A stretch of DNA of 26,244 bases from Kiritimatiellia bacterium (lineage in GTDB: Bacteria; Verrucomicrobiota; Kiritimatiellia; RFP12; UBA1067), in NCBI GenBank assembly GCA_900771305.1, contig CAAGNL010000353.1, positions 1 through 26,244 on the forward strand. Direction: 5' to 3'. Under the pieces are notes generated by a model, which searched no databases, was not told where the DNA came from, and saw only the letters and a list, made by a program, of their open reading frames with translations. Below are positions 22,908 through 26,244 of the stretch, in pieces. A program made the position numbers and the translations under genes. Numbering within the stretch: position 1 is the stretch's first letter; every line of letters begins with the position of its first letter.

Positions 22908-23843
22908 TTAAGGACCTTCGAGACCTTGACTCGCTGACGCCTCAGCTCGCGGATGATGCAACTTGTGCATCTCTCCGAGACGCGCCTGATCAACGTGCGT
23001 GTAGATCTGCGTCGTCGAAATCGATGCGTGCCCAAGCATGTCCTGAATGGCCCGAATGTCCGCACCGTGCGCAAGCATATGCGTGGCGAAGCAGTGCCGC
23101 AGAACGTGTGGTGAAACGACAGATGCGTCTATGTTCGCCGCTGCCGCACGCTCACGCAACAGCTTGAAGATCCCCATGCGCGTGAAGGCATGTCCCAAGC
23201 GCGTCACGAAAAGATGCCGCTCGGCAGCATTGCCCCGCACAAGCGTCTCACGTCCCGATTCCAGATAGCGCCGAATCGCCTGACCGCAGGCGACCCCCAT
23301 CGGCACGACGCGTTCCTTCGATCCCTTTCCCCGGCAACGCACGACCTCCGCGTCGGCGATGAAGTCCCGCAGTTCCAGCGCGCACAGCTCGCTGACGCGG
23401 AGTCCGCAGCCATAGAGCATCTCGAGAATCGCCCGATCGCGCAGATCGCGCGGCGTGGTGCCAATCACGGATGTCACCAATCGCCTGGTTGCCTCCTCGT
23501 CCAGAACGCGCGGCAGAACCAGGTTCTTCTTCGGGGCCTCAAGTCCCTCGGCGACATCGATCGTGGCGAAGCCTTCAAGCTTCAGGTGATGCAGAAACTC
23601 ACGAAGCGCAACAAACGCGCGCGCCCGCGTGGAGGCCCGCTTCCGCTGTCCCCGCAGCATCTCCAGATAGTCGACGACGTCCTCCCGCGTGATTTCACGG
23701 GAATCCACACACCCCCGCGCCGCAAGGAAGTCGGCGAAGAAGCGGATGTCGCGCCCGTAGGCCTCCAACGTCTTCGCCGCCAGCCCCCGCTCCAGCGTAA
23801 GCCAGGCTTCAAAGGAGCTCCGGCATTCGCCCAACGTGGCCAT
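22908..23843 (-). CDS. xerD: XerC/XerD-type tyrosine recombinase
   Basis: This 311-residue recombinase probably resolves chromosome dimers at dif. An N-terminal SAM-like core-binding domain spans about 5-95 (TLERGLAAKTLEAYGRDIRF). The catalytic domain has Arg149 in YGCGLRVSELC, the beta-hairpin Lys in GKGSKERVVP, His246 and Arg249 in SPHVLRHCFATH, His272 in MLGHASISTTQIYTHV, and the nucleophile Tyr281. The length and sequence fit Xer rather than integron or phage integrases. It starts 4 nt after the stop of the small lipoprotein gene. I see no dif site or mobile-element boundary. XerC versus XerD cannot be settled from motifs alone. Confidence 0.92.
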   Translation of the reverse strand: MATLGECRSSFEAWLTLERGLAAKTLEAYGRDIRFFADFLAARGCVDSREITREDVVDYLEMLRGQRKRASTRARAFVALREFLHHLKLEGFATIDVAEGLEAPKKNLVLPRVLDEEATRRLVTSVIGTTPRDLRDRAILEMLYGCGLRVSELCALELRDFIADAEVVRCRGKGSKERVVPMGVACGQAIRRYLESGRETLVRGNAAERHLFVTRLGHAFTRMGIFKLLRERAAAANIDASVVSPHVLRHCFATHMLAHGADIRAIQDMLGHASISTTQIYTHVDQARLGEMHKLHHPRAEASASQGLEGP

Positions 23844-23847
23844 AGAC

Positions 23848-24168
23848 TCACTTGGACTTCGCGCCGATGGACTCGGGCGTCACATCATTCGCCTTGAAGC
23901 CGATGGCGGCAATCGCCATCTCGATGTTCTTCTTGGCCAGCTGCATCGAATCATAGCGCATCGTCAACCGATGCGTCGTGGCATCGAACTTGATGGTGGA
24001 CTTCTCCACGCCACCGAACTTGTCGAGCGCAGCCACCAGCGCGGGAACATCCGCCTCGGTCGCCTGGGGGACCAACACGGCGAAACTGCGCACATCCGTG
24101 CGACGGCAGCCGATCAGAGCGAAAACAACGGAGACAATGACGAGAATCTGTTTCATTTTGCGGTGCAT
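23848..24168 (-). CDS. Small lipoprotein with an HMA-like ferredoxin fold
   Basis: This protein has 106 residues from the ATG at 24168, or 102 from Met5 at 24156. A lipoprotein signal ends FALIGC, with Cys21 as the lipidated residue. The mature part, VRSFAVLVPQATEADVPALV to GFKANDVTPESIG, has the beta-alpha-beta-beta-alpha-beta pattern of heavy-metal-associated domains but no CxxC metal site. Neither start has a Shine-Dalgarno sequence. TATAAT ends 6 nt before the first ATG, which would make that start leaderless. It ends 4 nt before xerD. Function unknown; the fold is an inference from pattern. Confidence 0.75.
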   Translation of the reverse strand: MHRKMKQILVIVSVVFALIGCRRTDVRSFAVLVPQATEADVPALVAALDKFGGVEKSTIKFDATTHRLTMRYDSMQLAKKNIEMAIAAIGFKANDVTPESIGAKSK

Positions 24169-24174
24169 GCGGGC

Positions 24175-24203
24175 ATTATATCAAAAAAAACCGCGTCAGG
24201 AAA
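24175..24203 (-). promoter_or_regulatory. Promoter of the lipoprotein-xerD pair, overlapping a terminator
   Basis: On the minus strand a perfect TATAAT (24180-24175) is preceded at 17 nt by TTTCCT (24203-24198), which lies in the upstream terminator hairpin. The predicted start is at or next to the first ATG (24168), suggesting a leaderless mRNA. Confidence 0.6.
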
Positions 24204-24222
24204 TGGGGAGGTCCTGACGCGG
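24183..24222 (-). terminator. Strong intrinsic terminator after the esterase/small ORF
   Basis: On the minus strand a perfect 11-bp stem, CCGCGTCAGGA with TCCTGACGCGG, encloses a 10-nt loop and is followed by eight T. A second hairpin, ACGGACA with TGTCCGT, lies just upstream at 24223-24248. It ends transcription from the esterase gene and overlaps the last codons of the candidate small ORF. Confidence 0.93.
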
Positions 24223-24306
24223 AACGGACAGTTGGTTGGCTTTGTCCGTCTGTGAGTAGGCAATCGGGCCCAAAGAATCTACAGGGGGAAGCTCAAATTC
24301 TTTCAT
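24196..24306 (-). CDS. Candidate small protein, 36 residues
   Basis: An ATG at 24306 opens a 36-codon frame, starting MKEFELPPVDSLGPIAYSQT and ending RQDLPIS before TGA at 24198-24196. GGGG (AAGGGGA context) lies 10 nt upstream, a usable ribosome site. The frame lies between the esterase stop (24339) and the terminator, and its last nine codons and stop are inside the terminator hairpin. It has no membrane segment or signal. I do not recognise it. Third-position GC is about 57%, lower than the neighbouring genes, so it may be spurious. It is the only content of the 170-nt gap. Confidence 0.35.
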   Translation of the reverse strand: MKEFELPPVDSLGPIAYSQTDKANQLSVPRQDLPIS

Positions 24307-24338
24307 TCTTTTCGGTCCCCTTGAAGCTCTTGCCATAA

Positions 24339-26147
24339 TCAGCGATTATAGCCCTTGTGGTTCATGAATTCCCAGATACGGTCAAGCCAAGTAGAACTGC
24401 CCGTCCCCGGGGACGCCTTTCGCTGGAAGCAGTGATTCCGCTTCGCGAGCGTATGAAGATCGCCCTGGATGCCCATGCGGCGCAGCTGTTCCCAGCACTT
24501 GACCGAGTTCATTGCCGCCCAACCGTCCGCATCTCCGTGAATGAAGAGGATCGGACACGTCGCGAGGTCGAACGAGAACTCCGGCACAAGACGAGCGTCA
24601 TCCGCATTGCCTCCGGTCGTGTTGTGGGCATCCCCACCATCAGTGAGCGCATAGGCGGGATAGATGGCCACCGCCCACTGCACGCTGCAGGAAAGCTTGT
24701 CGAGGTCATCGATCGGCCAGTAGGACCGATGCTTCGAGGACGTGGCCCCCATCAGCGTGAGATGTCCGCCTGCGGACGACCCCATGATGCCGATGCGGTT
24801 CGGGTCCAATCCCTTCGACGCGGCCTTCGAACGCACAATGCGGATCGCGCGTTGAAGGTCCTGCCACGCCGTCGTGTGCTTGGCGAGCCCCTGGGGGCGC
24901 GGCGTGCGGTAGCGCATCGTGACGACCGTCATGCCCTTCGCGTTCAGATAGCGGCGCGCGGGTGCGACTTCAAAACCGTCCGGGCCGTTGCCCATATAGG
25001 ACCCTCCAGAATAGATGATCTGGATGGCCTTCGTCTTCAGCACCTTCGGCAGATGCCACTCAAGGTAGGGCAGACACTGGTTCGTCTGGGCATCCGGCAT
25101 CCGTCCCTTCGGCCAGACGTCCTCCTTCGCGTACTCGCCACGAGCGTCGTTGTTCGGGAAGCGCTTCATCAGGTCCTCCTCGGGCCCCAAGCGTCCGTCG
25201 AAATTCATCTGGCGAATGTACTCCTCGGCTCGGGTGAACCAGTGGTCGTTCGCCGCTGCATCGTCACCCTTGTTCATGTCGCCGTGGAAGCCATGCCAGA
25301 GATCGCCGAAGAGGTGAAGCTCGGCGGGGATCTTCATGCGGCGCAGCTGGCGGTAGATCTGCGTGGATCCGTTCGGCGAATAGTCGTCGATACCGCCCTG
25401 GAAGAGACACATGGAGCAGGTCTGCGCATCGAACTTCAGCTCGGGGACAATCTTGACGTCCGGCGCGTCGCCGTCGCGCTGGTTCGGCGTGCCGTTTCCG
25501 TCCGTCAGCACATACGCCGGCGCCTGGGGAATCGCGAAGAGCAGATTGCACGGCAGCTTGTCGAGCTCATCGACAGGCTCATAGGCTGGCGTCAGCGAAC
25601 TCGTCGCCAACAGCAGAATCGTCTTCGCGCCGGCCGAGATCCCCGTCGCGCCGATCTTGTCGGGACTGAACCCACGCTTCGCGGCCTCGCTGCGCACAAC
25701 GCGCACAGCACGCTGCGCATCCTCCCAGGCGGACTGGTGAACAGGCAGTCCCCTCGGACGCGGCGTCCGATAGGTGAGGTTCGCCACCGTGTGCCCCGCC
25801 CTCACGAAGCGGTCAATCGCCGGCTGCAGCCGCTCCGCGTCACAGCAGCAGTTGAACCCTCCCCCCGAGACGACCAGCACGCAGAGATCCGTCCTGCACG
25901 TCGGATTCGGACTGAACCACTCGATGTACGGACGGCGGAAATCATCAGCCTTGTAACCGGGCTGCTTCGTCTCCCCGGTCTTGGCCGCGATCTGCTGCGG
26001 CTGCGCATGGGGCATCTTCCCTTCCGGCCAGATGTACTGGCGTTCAGAAGGCTGTGCGGACGGCGTCAACGGTCCAAAGGATCCAGCCGACTCCGACACC
26101 ACGCAGAATACGGCAATCACCACCAACAGGAATTTATTCTTTTTCAT
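24339..26147 (-). CDS. Secreted esterase with two tandem alpha/beta-hydrolase domains
   Basis: This 602-residue protein starts with a signal peptide (about 1-21) and contains two homologous alpha/beta-hydrolase domains of the BD-FAE/acetyl-xylan-esterase-like type, at about 38-315 and 343-600. Both begin with a WPEGKMP/WPKGRMP motif and share YRTPRPRGL, AWEDAQRAVRVVRS, PVDELDKLPC-like and ATSS segments. Candidate triads are Ser171 in GISAG, Asp254/255, His285/288, and Ser458 in GSSAG, Asp539/541, His572. Both look intact, so the protein may remove acyl groups from plant polysaccharide. Domain 1 has a CCC cluster near residue 100. The ATG has no Shine-Dalgarno and TATACT is 7 nt upstream, suggesting a leaderless mRNA. 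No other gene is upstream before the window end. Confidence 0.88.
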   Translation of the reverse strand: MKKNKFLLVVIAVFCVVSESAGSFGPLTPSAQPSERQYIWPEGKMPHAQPQQIAAKTGETKQPGYKADDFRRPYIEWFSPNPTCRTDLCVLVVSGGGFNCCCDAERLQPAIDRFVRAGHTVANLTYRTPRPRGLPVHQSAWEDAQRAVRVVRSEAAKRGFSPDKIGATGISAGAKTILLLATSSLTPAYEPVDELDKLPCNLLFAIPQAPAYVLTDGNGTPNQRDGDAPDVKIVPELKFDAQTCSMCLFQGGIDDYSPNGSTQIYRQLRRMKIPAELHLFGDLWHGFHGDMNKGDDAAANDHWFTRAEEYIRQMNFDGRLGPEEDLMKRFPNNDARGEYAKEDVWPKGRMPDAQTNQCLPYLEWHLPKVLKTKAIQIIYSGGSYMGNGPDGFEVAPARRYLNAKGMTVVTMRYRTPRPQGLAKHTTAWQDLQRAIRIVRSKAASKGLDPNRIGIMGSSAGGHLTLMGATSSKHRSYWPIDDLDKLSCSVQWAVAIYPAYALTDGGDAHNTTGGNADDARLVPEFSFDLATCPILFIHGDADGWAAMNSVKCWEQLRRMGIQGDLHTLAKRNHCFQRKASPGTGSSTWLDRIWEFMNHKGYNR

Positions 26148-26154
26148 GTGGGAA

Positions 26155-26184
26155 AGTATAGCATAACCTTGATTGTACCCACAA
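26155..26184 (-). promoter_or_regulatory. Promoter of the esterase gene
   Basis: On the minus strand TTGTGG (26184-26179), an 18-nt spacer and TATACT (26160-26155) precede the ATG at 26147. The -35 region lies within a short palindrome, GTACCC...GGGTAC (26175-26193), that ends at the palindromic repeat and could be an operator or part of the repeat. Confidence 0.5.
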
Positions 26185-26188
26185 CTGG

Positions 26189-26244
26189 GGTACTCGGTCA
26201 GTCAACACCGCTGGCGCGGTCTTGACCGACCTCGGCATCTGAGC
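26189..26244. repeat. Palindromic repeat, right-end copy (inverted to the left end)
   Basis: This is the reverse complement of the left-end element (31-84), differing from it at one base within the palindrome and one at the edge. The palindrome is at 26196-26231, with two arm mismatches. The border GGTACTCGG is shared with the left-end copy at 170-162. The window ends inside the element, at GCATCTGAGC. Confidence 0.9.

Noticed and set aside
22908..23843. Integrase of a mobile element or integron
   Set aside because: Length and motifs fit XerC/XerD, no attC-like or att repeats flank it, and the neighbours are housekeeping-like.
24357..26225. A 622-codon plus-strand open frame opposite the esterase
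   Set aside because: Same GC-driven antisense effect; it is an Arg/His/Leu-rich translation without domain signatures, and the esterase has all of its motifs.
1..26244. Circular element joined through the end repeats
   Set aside because: The end copies are inverted relative to each other, not direct, so they do not show circular permutation. No replication or transfer genes are present, and the gene set is chromosomal.
1..26244. tRNA, rRNA or riboswitch genes
   Set aside because: I saw no cloverleaf with a TTC-arm pattern, no rRNA core sequences and no conserved riboswitch core. A covariance-model scan would be needed to exclude small RNAs.

Overview
The window is about 60% GC and almost every gene lies on the minus strand; one PAS-domain gene (14835-15533) is the exception. 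The gene mix suggests an uncultured, anaerobic, glycan-degrading member of the Verrucomicrobiota/Kiritimatiellota group: Gram-negative envelope lipid transport (MlaE/F/D), a GFTLVELLVVIGILGIL-type pseudopilin, a CAAX-protease relative of the exosortase-linked type, a Tat-exported TIM-barrel epimerase-like protein, GH97 and GH78-like glycosidases, an acyl-esterase with two catalytic domains, and an A-type flavodiiron protein typical of anaerobes. The lineage is an inference from family content; no rRNA is present.

Reading down the minus strand from the right end: (i) 26147-24196 holds a two-domain secreted esterase, a possible 36-residue small protein and a strong intrinsic terminator. (ii) 24168-22908 holds a small lipoprotein and a XerC/XerD recombinase. 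(iii) 22757-22440 is a free-standing HU gene with its own promoter and terminator. (iv) 22359-15551 is an exported-enzyme block: GH78-like protein, flavodiiron protein, GH97 glycosidase and a secreted nitrilase-fold hydrolase. (v) The PAS gene runs the other way from a divergent promoter region at 14707-14834. (vi) 14673-9966 is a tight operon: an HU domain fused to two zinc ribbons, a Tat-exported TIM-barrel protein, then mlaE-mlaF-mlaD. (vii) 9867-109 is a long, closely packed run: pseudopilin, priA, MTA/SAH deaminase, purA, cdsA, ymdB-like, ruvA, CAAX-protease-like, rluD-like.

Both ends of the window lie in the same palindromic repeat, in opposite orientations. At the left end it forms an 84-bp tandem unit and supplies the last 18 codons of the rluD-like gene. 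Two intergenic gaps carry 7-bp tandem repeats with a TGAAC core. priA contains a low-complexity in-frame insert that looks repeat-derived. Three minus-strand genes have a -10 box only 6-15 nt before the start codon and no Shine-Dalgarno sequence, which suggests leaderless or nearly leaderless mRNAs. In two of these, the promoter is built into the upstream gene's terminator.

No complete novel defence, mobile or biosynthetic system is evident. The most unusual items are the HU/double-zinc-ribbon protein at the head of the Mla operon, the repeat families that enter coding sequence, the terminator-promoter modules and the candidate small ORF.
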